Assembly: GCF_019649015.1 (NCBI RefSeq)
Contig: NZ_BLPI01000001.1
Location: forward strand, 434,001-498,000
Direction: 5' to 3'
Source: Agarivorans litoreus
Lineage (GTDB): Bacteria; Pseudomonadota; Gammaproteobacteria; Enterobacterales; Celerinatantimonadaceae
Length of the DNA stretch: 64,000 bases
Shown here: piece by piece, positions 55,867-64,000 of the stretch
Numbering within the stretch: the first letter of the stretch is position 1
Layout of the letters: every line of letters begins with the position of its first letter
The notes under the pieces: generated by a model
The model's input: only the letters and a program-made list of their open reading frames with translations
Databases searched by the model: none
What the model was told of the DNA's origin: nothing
Position numbers and translations under genes: made by a program

Positions 55867-56292
55867 TTACTTAGGCATTTCCACCAACAAATGCCCTTGT
55901 TGTGCTTGGCTTAAATCAACTTCAAAACGCTGTGGTGACCATCCATGCACTTTATCGCGCGCTTCGATATAAACAATGGAACCAACAGCTGGATGTGGCA
56001 CCTTGCTTAAGCTGCGAGTAAAGGGTTGCTCGTTAACATGGGGGTGTAACAATTCGCGCTCTCCCAAAACCGTGCCATTTACATCCACCACACGCCACAT
56101 ATTGGCATAGTGATCCCAACCTGTATCACTATGCATAAGTGATACATCAACCTTCCAGGTTCGTTGGCCATCTTGAGTAAACTCAGCAGCCACTATTGTG
56201 ACATCGTTGGCTAAGGCTGAAATGGAGAAAAAGCTAAGCGCTAAGCAACTGGCTAGAAAATTTCGCGAAATGTTAGGTGAGGAAAATGGCAT
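55867..56292 (-). CDS. Secreted protein of unknown function
   Basis: A 141-residue protein with a signal peptide (cleavage after ALA, near residue 28). The mature part is mostly beta: VTIVAAEFTQDGQRTWKVDVSLMHSDTGWDHYANMWRVVD, then LGERELLHPHVNEQPFTRSL and VYIEARDKVHGWS. The His residues could bind a metal, but that is speculation. I do not recognise a named family. Confidence 0.75.
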   Translation of the reverse strand: MPFSSPNISRNFLASCLALSFFSISALANDVTIVAAEFTQDGQRTWKVDVSLMHSDTGWDHYANMWRVVDVNGTVLGERELLHPHVNEQPFTRSLSKVPHPAVGSIVYIEARDKVHGWSPQRFEVDLSQAQQGHLLVEMPK

Positions 56293-56378
56293 AACATTAC
56301 CCTATTGGCTGCTAGGAATGTATTTACACCCTAGCAGCAAAGCCAACTATTGCGTAGCTTAGTTTTGAAAGAGTTCTA

Positions 56379-56736
56379 TTAACTGTTGAGCCACTGCTCG
56401 GCTTGGTCAGCCTGATCCATATCAAATGCTTAAGCCTAGAATAAGCTTGCCTTCAAGCTCGCTAATGGTTTGCACCCATTGCTTGTCGCACAACACTGCG
56501 GCGCGTTTAAACTGGCGGATTACTTTAAACATCTCGGGAATACGCGCAAATTCTAAGGCTAAGGCACTTAATGTGGGTAATGCAAAGTCTTCGATTCGGT
56601 AAAGCATTAGCCCCTGCTCTATACCTTGTGCTTTGCTGCTAAGTCCATCTAAGGCTAGTTTCATTTCGTCTGCATCCAGCTTCCCGCCAAATTCAATATC
56701 TAAACGGTTGTCAGGCACTTTTGTTAGGTTAAACAT
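56379..56736 (-). pseudogene. SpoIIAA-like (STAS-type) protein gene with frameshifted C-terminus
   Basis: The main frame (56422-56736) encodes 104 residues of the SpoIIAA-like family (GGKLDADEMKLALDGL, IEDFALPTLSALALE, KRAAVLCDKQWV and ISELEGKLILGL), then stops. The expected family end, AFDMDQADQAEQWLNS, is present in another frame directly after, ending at 56379. A small deletion near 56428 therefore truncates the protein by about 18 residues. The core may still fold. Confidence 0.72.
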
Positions 56737-56852
56737 GTTGGTGCTCCCGAAGGCAACTTAAGATGATTAACGCCACTGTACGCCAAACCCAATAAACTGA
56801 TATTGCGCTATATCGTGTTTATAAACGCCTTAATGGCGCATAGGCTCGTTGT

Positions 56853-57167
56853 TTATTTGTAAAAAATCACCAACCAAATAGTCGCCACATTTTCCGCTGT
56901 TTCTGCCACTCGATGCTTTTGATGTGCGGGAATATTTAAGTAATCGCCCTTGCCTAAAACAACACGCTGGCCATTATCAAACTCTATAACTGCCGAACCT
57001 TCTATAACACTTACCCATTCATTTTCTTCTTGGTCATACCAACCCTGTTCAGGTGAGGCTTGTCCATAAGAAACAACTCGCTCAACCCTCAATCCATCGG
57101 CTTGTAGTAATTCACTAAAATGCTCTTGGCTCTTATCCCTAGGCAGCTTAGCAAATAGATTGTCCAT
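56853..57167 (-). CDS. Small cupin-domain protein
   Basis: A 104-residue single-domain cupin: EENEWVSVIEGSAVIEFDNG, VLGKGDYLNIPAHQKHRV. Metal-binding His and Glu residues are at the usual places. I chose the ATG after GAGGAAGAAGTT. Likely a small metal-dependent enzyme or binding protein of unknown substrate. Confidence 0.88.
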   Translation of the reverse strand: MDNLFAKLPRDKSQEHFSELLQADGLRVERVVSYGQASPEQGWYDQEENEWVSVIEGSAVIEFDNGQRVVLGKGDYLNIPAHQKHRVAETAENVATIWLVIFYK

Positions 57168-57281
57168 AACTTCTTCCTCCAGCAATCAACACATCTCATT
57201 TCCCCCTTACCTACCTAACGCTAGCCAGCTAAAAACGGCTAAGCTAAAGGTATCAATCGCTAAATACCTAGAGGCCTGCTA

Positions 57282-58052
57282 TTGAAGCTTATTAAGATAC
57301 TTGCCATTTTATTGGGGCTTATTGCTTATCCGACATTAGCAAACCAACAAGCAACAAACATTCAAATAGTAATGCAACCAGCGGTAAGCCAAGCTGATAA
57401 AGAAAGCCGTGCGCTTATAAAACGCAGTAATGTAAACCAGCACTTTAGCCAGTTAGTCGCGCAGCTGTTCAACTTTAGACGGGCAGTTACCTTAGAATAT
57501 GGCATTAACGATGGCCCACTGTACGATCCAGACGCTCATGGTATTTACATTCCTTATGCCTTTGTTGCAGAGACCTTAGCGTTTTTCGCCAATAACAATT
57601 ACCAAAAACGTTATGGCATAAGCGCAGAAGATGCCGCCATAGACACCCTATTGCACACTCTGTTACATGAATTAGGCCACGCTTACATTACCGACCAGCA
57701 AATACCTATACTTGGTAAAGAGGAGGATGCAGCAGACAATTTAGCCACCATTGTATTACTCAACTACGTTGAACTGGGCGACGAAGTAGCAATTAGTGCC
57801 GCCGACATGTTTGCGTTTGAATCTGAAGATAAACCCAATTTTTACGAGTTAAGTGAGTATATAAATGAACACAGTTTTGATTTACAACGCTATTTTTCTA
57901 CCCTGTGTTTAGTGTATGGCTCTAACCCTAAACGCTACCCAAAATTGCTAAACGAGATTGACACCAGCTACTTGGCAGAGCGCCAAGAGTTTTGCATTCA
58001 CCAGTACCAGCAAACTAACCAAAGCTGGCACACTTACTTAAAACAACCTTAA
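57282..58052 (+). CDS. Secreted DUF4344-type putative metallopeptidase
   Basis: A 256-residue protein starting at TTG with GAGG nearby and a signal peptide (cleavage after TLA, near residue 20). It carries the zinc-protease motif HELGHAY, followed by LGKEEDAADNLAT, which supplies the third ligand in the DUF4344 family. Two Cys near the C-terminus could form a disulfide. The substrate is unknown. Single gene, opposite to the GST gene. Confidence 0.85.
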   Translation: MKLIKILAILLGLIAYPTLANQQATNIQIVMQPAVSQADKESRALIKRSNVNQHFSQLVAQLFNFRRAVTLEYGINDGPLYDPDAHGIYIPYAFVAETLAFFANNNYQKRYGISAEDAAIDTLLHTLLHELGHAYITDQQIPILGKEEDAADNLATIVLLNYVELGDEVAISAADMFAFESEDKPNFYELSEYINEHSFDLQRYFSTLCLVYGSNPKRYPKLLNEIDTSYLAERQEFCIHQYQQTNQSWHTYLKQP

Positions 58053-58126
58053 GTCTGGTTAATCAGCTTAGTACTAAGCACCGCTTCTAATTGGCTAAAA
58101 TCAAAGCTATCGCCAAAAAGTGGCAG

Positions 58127-58819
58127 CTAATAGTTTTCTCCAAATACAATGTCTTGCTGAGTGTCCAACCATAGAGGATGTTTAAACATCGCTTTAGAAA
58201 AAAGGCGACTTTGCAAATGCAGATTTAGCCAAGCTTGTAAGTGGGTATACGGGCCATTTAAGTAAAGCTGTCGGTTAACCTTGGAAAACTGTCGAATAAA
58301 CGGCAGTAAAGCGTAATCGAGCAGGCTGGGGTTATCGCCCATTAGAAACCCATGTTTAGTTAGACGTTGCTCCAAGTCTTGCACAAAAGGCTCACACTTT
58401 AGCCTGCATGCTTCTAGGTCTTGATGATGGTAGCGTTTTGCGTCTTTATAGCGCTCTAAATCCGGCTTAAATTGCTGATCGTTACGCTCAATAATTTGCA
58501 GCATTTCATCTAGCGCATCGCCTTGCGCTGAATACAATAAATCATTAGGGTCGTTACGCCTTAGCGCCCACAGCATAATATCTAGGCTCTCATCAATAAC
58601 CTGATATTGAGTTGCTTCAGCGTTGGGGGTATCAGCTAAAACCAATACCGGTACCGTTCCTTTTGGCGACAAGGCTAGCATTTGTTCAGGCTTGTTTTTC
58701 ATCACAATTGGCCGCAAATGCACAGTTTGCCCAGCGAGCAAAAGAGCCAATCGAGCCCTCATCGCATAAGGACAGTTTTGCAGGGAGTACAAGATTGGTA
58801 ATCCTGTCATCATGGTCAT
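58127..58819 (-). CDS. Glutathione S-transferase-like protein
   Basis: A 230-residue protein with an N-terminal thioredoxin fold (ILYSLQNCPYAMRARLALLLAG, CPYA at the active site, then SPKGTVPVLVL) and a helical C-terminal domain (GFLMGDNPSLLDYALLPFIRQF). It probably uses glutathione for reduction or conjugation. GGAGTG precedes the first of three closely spaced ATG codons. Confidence 0.87.
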   Translation of the reverse strand: MTMMTGLPILYSLQNCPYAMRARLALLLAGQTVHLRPIVMKNKPEQMLALSPKGTVPVLVLADTPNAEATQYQVIDESLDIMLWALRRNDPNDLLYSAQGDALDEMLQIIERNDQQFKPDLERYKDAKRYHHQDLEACRLKCEPFVQDLEQRLTKHGFLMGDNPSLLDYALLPFIRQFSKVNRQLYLNGPYTHLQAWLNLHLQSRLFSKAMFKHPLWLDTQQDIVFGENY

Positions 58820-58844
58820 TCACTCCTTTGGCCACGTTTTGGTG

Positions 58845-58877
58845 TTAACACTGCTAACAAGGCGCTAACAGTGTTAA
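58845..58877. repeat. Inverted repeat between the U32-family and GST genes
   Basis: TTAACACTG and CAGTGTTAA (58845-58853 and 58869-58877) can pair, with further complementarity inside. No T run follows on the minus strand, so it is not a clear terminator. Confidence 0.45.
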
Positions 58878-58885
58878 GTGTGAGC

Positions 58886-61135
58886 TTACAAACCTTGGCT
58901 GTATTGGGCGTTAGTGGCCACAGTCACCATACTGCTAAGCTGTTGTTGCGCTTGTTCATCCCCTTGCAGAAATGCCTCAAACTGAGTGACCAATACCGTT
59001 TTGTCTAACTCAGCTTTCGAGCCCGCCCCTATGTTGGTTAGGTCGATAAAAAACTCGTCAAACTGGCCTGCTAAATCATTCACAATATCGAAGTTCAAGA
59101 ATTGTTCGTGGTTGTAAATGCTTGGGTAGCCGCCCTTTTGTTTGTCGACCGCAAACGACACACCTTTCACATTAGTAATAGTGGTGGCCTTAGTACACTT
59201 AAGCATGCAGCCATCTTCAATCGCAGGCTTATTACAGCCTACGGTTTGTTGGAAGAAACACTGGCGGCTAGTCATCATCAAAATAGGGTGATAAATGCTG
59301 TAGAGCAATTTGAAGTTATCAGGCTTGGTAATATTTCGAATTTGCATGCGATTAATTTCGTTAGAAATAAACGCACCAGCACAATTAAGCTCTTCTTTTA
59401 AAGTAACTAAAGCGTGTGAATTGGTGGTATTTAAGAATGGCCCGGCTATCCACTCAATGCCCATTTGGTAAGCCTTAAAAGCCACACCGGTATTGTTACT
59501 TACAATACGAGCTGGGCGAACTTCTTCCAGTAAACGCACCGCTTCTAGGTAATCTTTACCAATTAACACCGCAGGGAACCACGGGATTAATCGCGGATTA
59601 CGCAAGAAAATATCAATGTACTTATTATTGCCAGTTTTAAAGCTTTCTGGCAGCTTAAAGTAAACATCTGATTCGGTTAAATCACATAGGTGTAAGTCTT
59701 TTTCATCTGCAATAAGCAGCGACATGCTCGGTTTACCTTCTGTACGAGGGTGCTTAGGCAAGGCTGGCACCTCTACCGCTGGCACATGAGGCACAGAATT
59801 GTTTAAGGCCAATATGGCTTGGTTTTTCAGCTCACTAATTTGCTTTAGCGGCAAACTTAAGTTGGCTGCTAAATCTGAGCAATCAAACTCAGCGTAATCG
59901 TAATCTCGGTTAGCGAAGTTTTTAAAACGCTTCTCAAGCAGGGCTTGGTCTAAAGATTGTTTACCGGCTTGGCTAAGCAACTCTTCAGTCGCCAATTGAT
60001 ACACTTTATCGTTATCACCAACAGTGAGAATTAAACGCAAGGGTTGATTTAACTCACCAGAAAACTGAACCTTTAAAGGCTGCTTGGCAATGCTCAAGTA
60101 CTTAACTTTTTCGGCTAGCTCATCACCAATTTCGTTGCGCTCTGCGTGCAAGCCTTTTCTGGCTTCTTTAATTTCTACCACCGATATAGCGTTATATTTT
60201 TGCACCGCATGCTGCACGCTGTTATCACGCGGGTTATCGATAAACATATCCTTGGTAAGGTTGCCCTTCAAAAAGGAGTTGGTGAAATCTCGGTTAAATA
60301 CTCGGTATAGGTTTGAATCGTCGGCTAGAATTTTTCCGGTCTCAACAAACTTATCGATATGTTTACGCCAGCTATCCACCACGGTGTAAACATAGTGAGC
60401 ACCTTTAATGCGGCCCTCAATTTTAAGTGAGTCTACTTGTGCATCCACCAGCTCTGGCAAATCAAAATAAGCAGAATTGTCCTTAAGGTTAAGTGGGAAG
60501 CGATTACCAGCATTGGTGATTTCGTATTCGTCTCTGCACGCTTGGCTACAACGCCCGCGGTTACCTGAGTTACCCACACTTACCGAGCTAGAGTAACACT
60601 GACCAGAAAAGGCGATACACAACGAGCCATGTACAAACACTTCGGTTAATACATCATGTTTATGCGCTAGAGCCGTTAGTGTTTTGATCTCAGCTAAATT
60701 TAACTCGCGTGACAGGTTAACCCTAGAAGCACCAAGTTTTGCCAAAAACTCTACCTGCCCTTCATTGTGGGTAGTTAGCTGGGTAGAAGCATGAATATCT
60801 AAGCTTGGGAAATGCTTTTTAACCAAGTTAAACATGCCCAAGTCTTGCACAATAATCCCATTAAGGCTGGTATTTACCAGTTTGTTAAGCAACTTAACCA
60901 TGGCAGGAATTTCTTGTTCAAGAATGACCACGTTTAGGGTTAAAAACACTTCACAATCATACTTATGCGCCAAGCGTAAAATGCCATTCAAATCATCAAA
61001 AGAAAGGTTTGAGGCACGGTTACGGGCATTAAAGGTATCTAAACCACAATACACCGCATTGGCACCAGCGATTACCGCCGCCTTTATGGCTTCTACATCA
61101 CCACCGGGGGCAAGTAATTCAATCTTTCTACTCAT
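58886..61135 (-). CDS. Peptidase U32-family protein (RlhA/TrhP-type RNA hydroxylation)
   Basis: A 749-residue protein: IELLAPGGDVEAIKAAVIAGANAVYCG at the N-terminus and the cysteine cluster GQCYSS..GNRGRCSQACRDEY near residue 180 that in RlhA and TrhP is needed for RNA hydroxylation. A second half (from about 480) is an extra module with CFFQQTVGC and GCMLKC. At 749 residues it is longer than E. coli RlhA (about 650). The enzymes of this family hydroxylate 23S rRNA or tRNA rather than cut peptides. Which one this is cannot be settled by eye. Confidence 0.85.
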   Translation of the reverse strand: MSRKIELLAPGGDVEAIKAAVIAGANAVYCGLDTFNARNRASNLSFDDLNGILRLAHKYDCEVFLTLNVVILEQEIPAMVKLLNKLVNTSLNGIIVQDLGMFNLVKKHFPSLDIHASTQLTTHNEGQVEFLAKLGASRVNLSRELNLAEIKTLTALAHKHDVLTEVFVHGSLCIAFSGQCYSSSVSVGNSGNRGRCSQACRDEYEITNAGNRFPLNLKDNSAYFDLPELVDAQVDSLKIEGRIKGAHYVYTVVDSWRKHIDKFVETGKILADDSNLYRVFNRDFTNSFLKGNLTKDMFIDNPRDNSVQHAVQKYNAISVVEIKEARKGLHAERNEIGDELAEKVKYLSIAKQPLKVQFSGELNQPLRLILTVGDNDKVYQLATEELLSQAGKQSLDQALLEKRFKNFANRDYDYAEFDCSDLAANLSLPLKQISELKNQAILALNNSVPHVPAVEVPALPKHPRTEGKPSMSLLIADEKDLHLCDLTESDVYFKLPESFKTGNNKYIDIFLRNPRLIPWFPAVLIGKDYLEAVRLLEEVRPARIVSNNTGVAFKAYQMGIEWIAGPFLNTTNSHALVTLKEELNCAGAFISNEINRMQIRNITKPDNFKLLYSIYHPILMMTSRQCFFQQTVGCNKPAIEDGCMLKCTKATTITNVKGVSFAVDKQKGGYPSIYNHEQFLNFDIVNDLAGQFDEFFIDLTNIGAGSKAELDKTVLVTQFEAFLQGDEQAQQQLSSMVTVATNAQYSQGL

Positions 61136-61359
61136 GTTTCAAACTCACTTTACTTGGGCTAATAGCCTCATCTTGAATTGCACGGGATTTTAACGGCAAC
61201 AGAACACTATTGCTACAGTTAACCAACTTCATCTAAACGGCGCTTATTAAACTAAAGCTACTTTGTAGGTAACAATTCAAGAAACAGCTACTAAAAATTT
61301 TGGATTAAACAACATGGGCACTAGGCTGTAATTCACCGGTAAGCGCAAAGTGAACTTTT

Positions 61360-61563
61360 TTGTTTATTTTGAAAATCATACTGGCATCACTAGGCCTTAG
61401 CATTGTTAGTGATGTAATGATGAACTTAACTAAAATATCCGGCATACACGGCCATCTAATAACAATCGCCGACGTACTCATTGCCGAAGGTCTTTTGGGA
61501 GGTGGCAGCGCAGGATTTAACTTTGCGTCTACTCGATTTGCTGAACTGATGAAGAAGAATTAA
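61360..61563 (+). CDS. Possible small membrane protein
   Basis: A 67-residue frame with one N-terminal hydrophobic segment and a Gly-rich stretch (LIAEGLLGGGSAGFNF). It begins with a TTG codon and no clear ribosome-binding site. It may be real because the sequence looks protein-like, but support is weak. Confidence 0.35.
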   Translation: MFILKIILASLGLSIVSDVMMNLTKISGIHGHLITIADVLIAEGLLGGGSAGFNFASTRFAELMKKN

Positions 61564-61598
61564 TCAACGGCAGTTAATTAGTGCTTGCAGCCAATTTT

Positions 61599-61769
61599 TA
61601 GGGTCTGTTGATCTTTGCTGATGGTTTTTGCAGCAATTTATTAGCCATTTAGGCAAGGCAGTGAGTGGTGCAGTTAAGTGTGCTTAATCATCACTCGCTA
61701 ACGCTGAATAAATGGCTAAGAAATGCTGCCTGAAGGGTTCGGGTAAGCGAACTTTACTCTTTGTTAAGC
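61599..61769. repeat. Partial second copy of the MITE-like element
   Basis: 171 bases matching 44623-44792 in inverted orientation with scattered differences, starting at the terminal repeat TAGGGTCTGTTGATCTTTGC. The other end is missing; similarity stops after TTTGTTAAGC. A shortened or decayed copy. Confidence 0.75.
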
Positions 61770-61832
61770 ACTATCTTTTGGTTTAAAAGCAAAGCACCCG
61801 TTTAGTTATAACGAGTACTGTGGGTCTATTAG

Positions 61833-62621
61833 CTATAGTTCTACAGTGCCAATTTGTGGTTTGTCCTCTGCCTCTTCATCAACTTGATTGTCGATTAAAA
61901 ACTTATAGCTAAGTGACAATACACCCACTTGGATAGTAGCGACTAGCAAAGATATCGCTGTTGAAAATATCGCAAATAGCCAGCTATCCTCAACGGCAAT
62001 TAAGCTAAGAAGGATGTTACTGCCTGTAGGAAGAAGCCCCATTAGCAGCGCTAAACGCCAACCATTTCCATCACTTAAGCTCCAGGCCCAAGATAGCCCC
62101 TTCCCCCTAATGCCAATAGCACTTGCAGGAAGAACCAAAGACCACCGCCCAACAAAATAATACACTGGGAAAGTAATCGCTAATGACACTATTTGAGCGA
62201 CTAATTGCGGTGAGTTTTCTCCCAAAACCATGCTGCCAACAAGTACGCCACTTATACCAACCACTGGCAAAGATACCAAAGCAACACAAACTATTAGCAG
62301 CAAGCTCCAACCTGCAAAGCGGATTTCATTGCCTGTCCAGTTAAGCACCCGCTCTTCGCTAGGCAGGCGCTTGTTAAGAAACAAACGATGAGCCCCAACC
62401 AAGGCCTGCAGCGCCGCAGTTATATAAGCAATGCTCAAAAAAGCTATACCAATATTACTAAAGTAGCTGTCGCCAACTTCTAACGAAAGTAACGCAAACA
62501 ACACTGCAATAAACATAACAAAAAGCAGCGGAGCGCCAATATTGAGAAGATCTCGAAAATAACGAAAAGGCAAAGTTACAGCATCGTATAAAATGGCAGT
62601 AACAGGTAACTGTTGGTTCAA
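61833..62621 (-). CDS. Integral membrane protein of unknown function
   Basis: A 262-residue protein with about six hydrophobic segments and no motif I recognise. The N-terminus reads ILYDAVTLPFRYFRDLLNIG and a short acidic tail ends the protein. Single gene after a MITE-like repeat. Function unknown. Confidence 0.7.
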   Translation of the reverse strand: MNQQLPVTAILYDAVTLPFRYFRDLLNIGAPLLFVMFIAVLFALLSLEVGDSYFSNIGIAFLSIAYITAALQALVGAHRLFLNKRLPSEERVLNWTGNEIRFAGWSLLLIVCVALVSLPVVGISGVLVGSMVLGENSPQLVAQIVSLAITFPVYYFVGRWSLVLPASAIGIRGKGLSWAWSLSDGNGWRLALLMGLLPTGSNILLSLIAVEDSWLFAIFSTAISLLVATIQVGVLSLSYKFLIDNQVDEEAEDKPQIGTVEL

Positions 62622-62823
62622 AATAAATTCCTTGTTATTGATTCTGCTTCTTCCAACCCTATAGGTTGTACGAGCCAGCCATTAAAAGTGAAAAGCATCA
62701 CAAATGCCATACTCCAAATTGGTGAATTTTTTTTGCTTTCGTAATATTTAGTGAGCTAAGCACTGTTAATAACCATCGCTTTACCGTATGTTGAAACAAA
62801 TATGCTACGCAGCGAGATGATTA

Positions 62824-63087
62824 GTGAAAAAGTATAAACATGAAGCACAGTTGCTTAAAAAAGCCTTACAAATTGGTGAGGTATACGCACTGCAACGTGG
62901 TTTTGCCAAGTTTCCACCTGGCATATCAGAGAAAGACAAAGTAGAAGCCTTATACATGTTGCTAGCCGAAGATAAACGGCTAACCCCACTGCCAAAAGAT
63001 AAAATCACCGGCCCAGAAATGCGCCATAAACTGGTGCTGTGGTTAGCTAACCAACTGCCTAAGGACCACGAACTTTTAGACGGTTAG
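62824..63087 (+). CDS. DUF5062-family protein
   Basis: An 87-residue soluble helical protein: EAQLLKKALQIGEVYALQRGFAKF, then EKDKVEALYMLLAEDKRLTPLP. This matches DUF5062, found in vibrios and relatives, without known function. The start codon is GTG. A terminator follows. Confidence 0.82.
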   Translation: MKKYKHEAQLLKKALQIGEVYALQRGFAKFPPGISEKDKVEALYMLLAEDKRLTPLPKDKITGPEMRHKLVLWLANQLPKDHELLDG

Positions 63088-63105
63088 CGATAAAGATATA
63101 CATCA

Positions 63106-63130
63106 AGCAGCACCTAGTGCTGCTTTTTTA
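63106..63130 (+). terminator. Terminator after the DUF5062 gene
   Basis: AGCAGCAC and GTGCTGCT pair around CTA, followed by six T residues. Confidence 0.88.
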
Positions 63131-63215
63131 TTGCCCACTTTACTCAGATATAAGATTTGAACTAATCGCGAATAAATTCCGTAAGACTGTTAAGTTTTAA
63201 TAAACGAGTCATAAA

Positions 63216-63467
63216 ATGGAATTGTCAGCAGAACACAAATCAAGAATTATCGAAATGGCCTGGGAAGATAGAACGCCCTTTGAAGCAATACAACTACAAT
63301 TTGGCTTAAGCGAACCTCAGCTCATTCGCCTTATGCGGCACTCGTTAAAGCGCAGCAGCTTTAAGCTCTGGCGGGCCAGAGTCTCAGGGCGTGCAACCAA
63401 ACACCTAAAACTACGAAGTATTAAAGTTTCGCGCGGTTACTGCCCCACTCAGTACAAACATCGCTAG
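63216..63467 (+). CDS. TIGR03643-family protein
   Basis: An 83-residue basic protein: HKSRIIEMAWEDRTPFEAIQLQFGLSEPQLIRLMR, a helix-turn-helix-like region, then FKLWRARVSGRATKH. It is typical of the TIGR03643/DUF2805 family, which has no known function. It ends five bases from the convergent puuE gene. Confidence 0.85.
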   Translation: MELSAEHKSRIIEMAWEDRTPFEAIQLQFGLSEPQLIRLMRHSLKRSSFKLWRARVSGRATKHLKLRSIKVSRGYCPTQYKHR

Positions 63468-63472
63468 CGTAT

Positions 63473-64000
63473 TTATCGATTAAGCCAATGCTCTGCAATC
63501 TGCTCTCTGGTGGCGTACCAAACACCTTCAAACTGTTGGGTATATTGAATAAACCGTTGTAACGCAGCAAACCTTGCTGGGCGGCCTATTATGCGGCAGT
63601 GCAAGCCAATGCTAAGCATTTTAGGCGTAGTTTCACCTTCAAAATACAACACATCAAAGCCATCTTTTAAATATTGGTAAAATTGCTCGCCGCTGTTAAA
63701 GCCCTGTGGGGTAGCAAAGCGCATGTCGTTGGTGTCTAAGGTATAGGGCACCATTAACAAGGGTTTGCTGTAGTTGTTGTCCCAATAAGGTAAGTCGTCG
63801 GCGTAGCTATCGGCGCAATAGAGAATATCGTCACGCTCGGCAATTAACTTTAAGGTATGCGGGCTGGTGCGGCCGGTATACCAGCCTTTAGGTTTGCTGC
63901 CAGTGGTTTGTTGATGAATAGCTATGGCTTGCTCTATATGTTCACGCTCTTGCTGCTCGCTAAAATCTTGATAGTGAATCCATCTTAAACCATGGCTGGC
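63473..64000 (-). CDS. puuE: Allantoinase PuuE, partial (C-terminal part)
   Basis: The frame runs off the window edge. Visible: HYQDFSEQQEREHI, KGWYTGRTSPHTLKLI, YCADSYADDLPYWD and LMVPYTLDTNDMRF, the conserved C-terminal half of PuuE, a polysaccharide-deacetylase-type enzyme that hydrolyses allantoin in purine breakdown. The N-terminal catalytic Asp lies outside the window. Confidence 0.88.
   Translation of the reverse strand, partial: ASHGLRWIHYQDFSEQQEREHIEQAIAIHQQTTGSKPKGWYTGRTSPHTLKLIAERDDILYCADSYADDLPYWDNNYSKPLLMVPYTLDTNDMRFATPQGFNSGEQFYQYLKDGFDVLYFEGETTPKMLSIGLHCRIIGRPARFAALQRFIQYTQQFEGVWYATREQIAEHWLNR

Noticed and set aside
58845-58877. Riboswitch or attenuator before the GST gene
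   Set aside because: A single inverted repeat without T run, no conserved motif of a known riboswitch.
1-64000. CRISPR arrays, tRNA or rRNA genes, prophage genes
   Set aside because: I found no regularly spaced repeats, no tRNA-like cloverleaf or rRNA sequence, and no phage structural or integrase genes in the window.

Overview
The window looks like chromosomal DNA of a marine gammaproteobacterium of the Alteromonadales/Vibrionales type, possibly Agarivorans-like. That placement is inferred from gene content: YajD, a DUF5062 protein, a TIGR03643 protein, a stand-alone EF-G, polysaccharide genes and several c-di-GMP enzymes. I could not run a taxonomic search. Most genes are on the minus strand, and the window holds several insertion sequences or remnants and several genes broken by single lesions.

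Regions. 1-5.8 kb: an operon of TonB-dependent receptor, YfiR-like protein and a GGDEF/EAL protein, then a separate PAS-GGDEF cyclase. 6.3-9.2 kb: a chemoreceptor followed by a polysaccharide-lyase-like lipoprotein. 9.2-11.1 kb: a decayed alpha/beta hydrolase split by an IS630-family element. 11.2-15.3 kb: S4-domain protein, EF-G, YajD and a Cys-rich protein. 15.3-51 kb: a polysaccharide system in several blocks, interrupted by an amidohydrolase, an ISAs1 remnant, a frameshifted tpm, a MerR gene, an IS4-family copy, a chemoreceptor, a MITE-like repeat and small housekeeping genes. 51-64 kb: a broken solute-binding gene, transporters, a third diguanylate cyclase, small proteins, a U32-family protein and the end of puuE.

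The main finding is the polysaccharide system. Its genes match the syp biofilm locus of Vibrio fischeri in type and largely in grouping: STAS (SypA-like), OmpA (SypB-like), SLBB export protein (SypC-like), BY-kinase-like ATPase (SypD-like), hybrid kinase with Hpt (SypF-like), sigma-54 activator (SypG/LuxO-like), glycosyltransferases, flippase, polymerase/ligase, acyltransferase, Wzz, and a glycosyltransferase fused to a phosphoglycosyl transferase (SypQ+SypR-like). Here they are dispersed over about 35 kb. Five minus-strand transcription units each have a dyad of the form TTGCA-N3-TGCAA (four exact, one with one mismatch) and, 70-110 bp downstream, a -24/-12 sequence with exact GG-N10-GC spacing. 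Two more such promoters face each other inside a perfect 20-bp inverted repeat between the polymerase gene and a divergent glycosyltransferase. The dyad equals the known LuxO operator consensus. One of the five units encodes an LruC/GEVED surface protein, a lipoprotein and a glycosyltransferase, which suggests a matrix protein in the same regulon.

Inferred working model: an envelope signal read by a PhnD-like protein and the hybrid kinase controls the sigma-54 activator, which switches on its own operon and the dispersed synthesis, export and matrix genes. The usual partner of the STAS protein, SypE, is absent from its normal place, which is taken by the PhnD-like gene.
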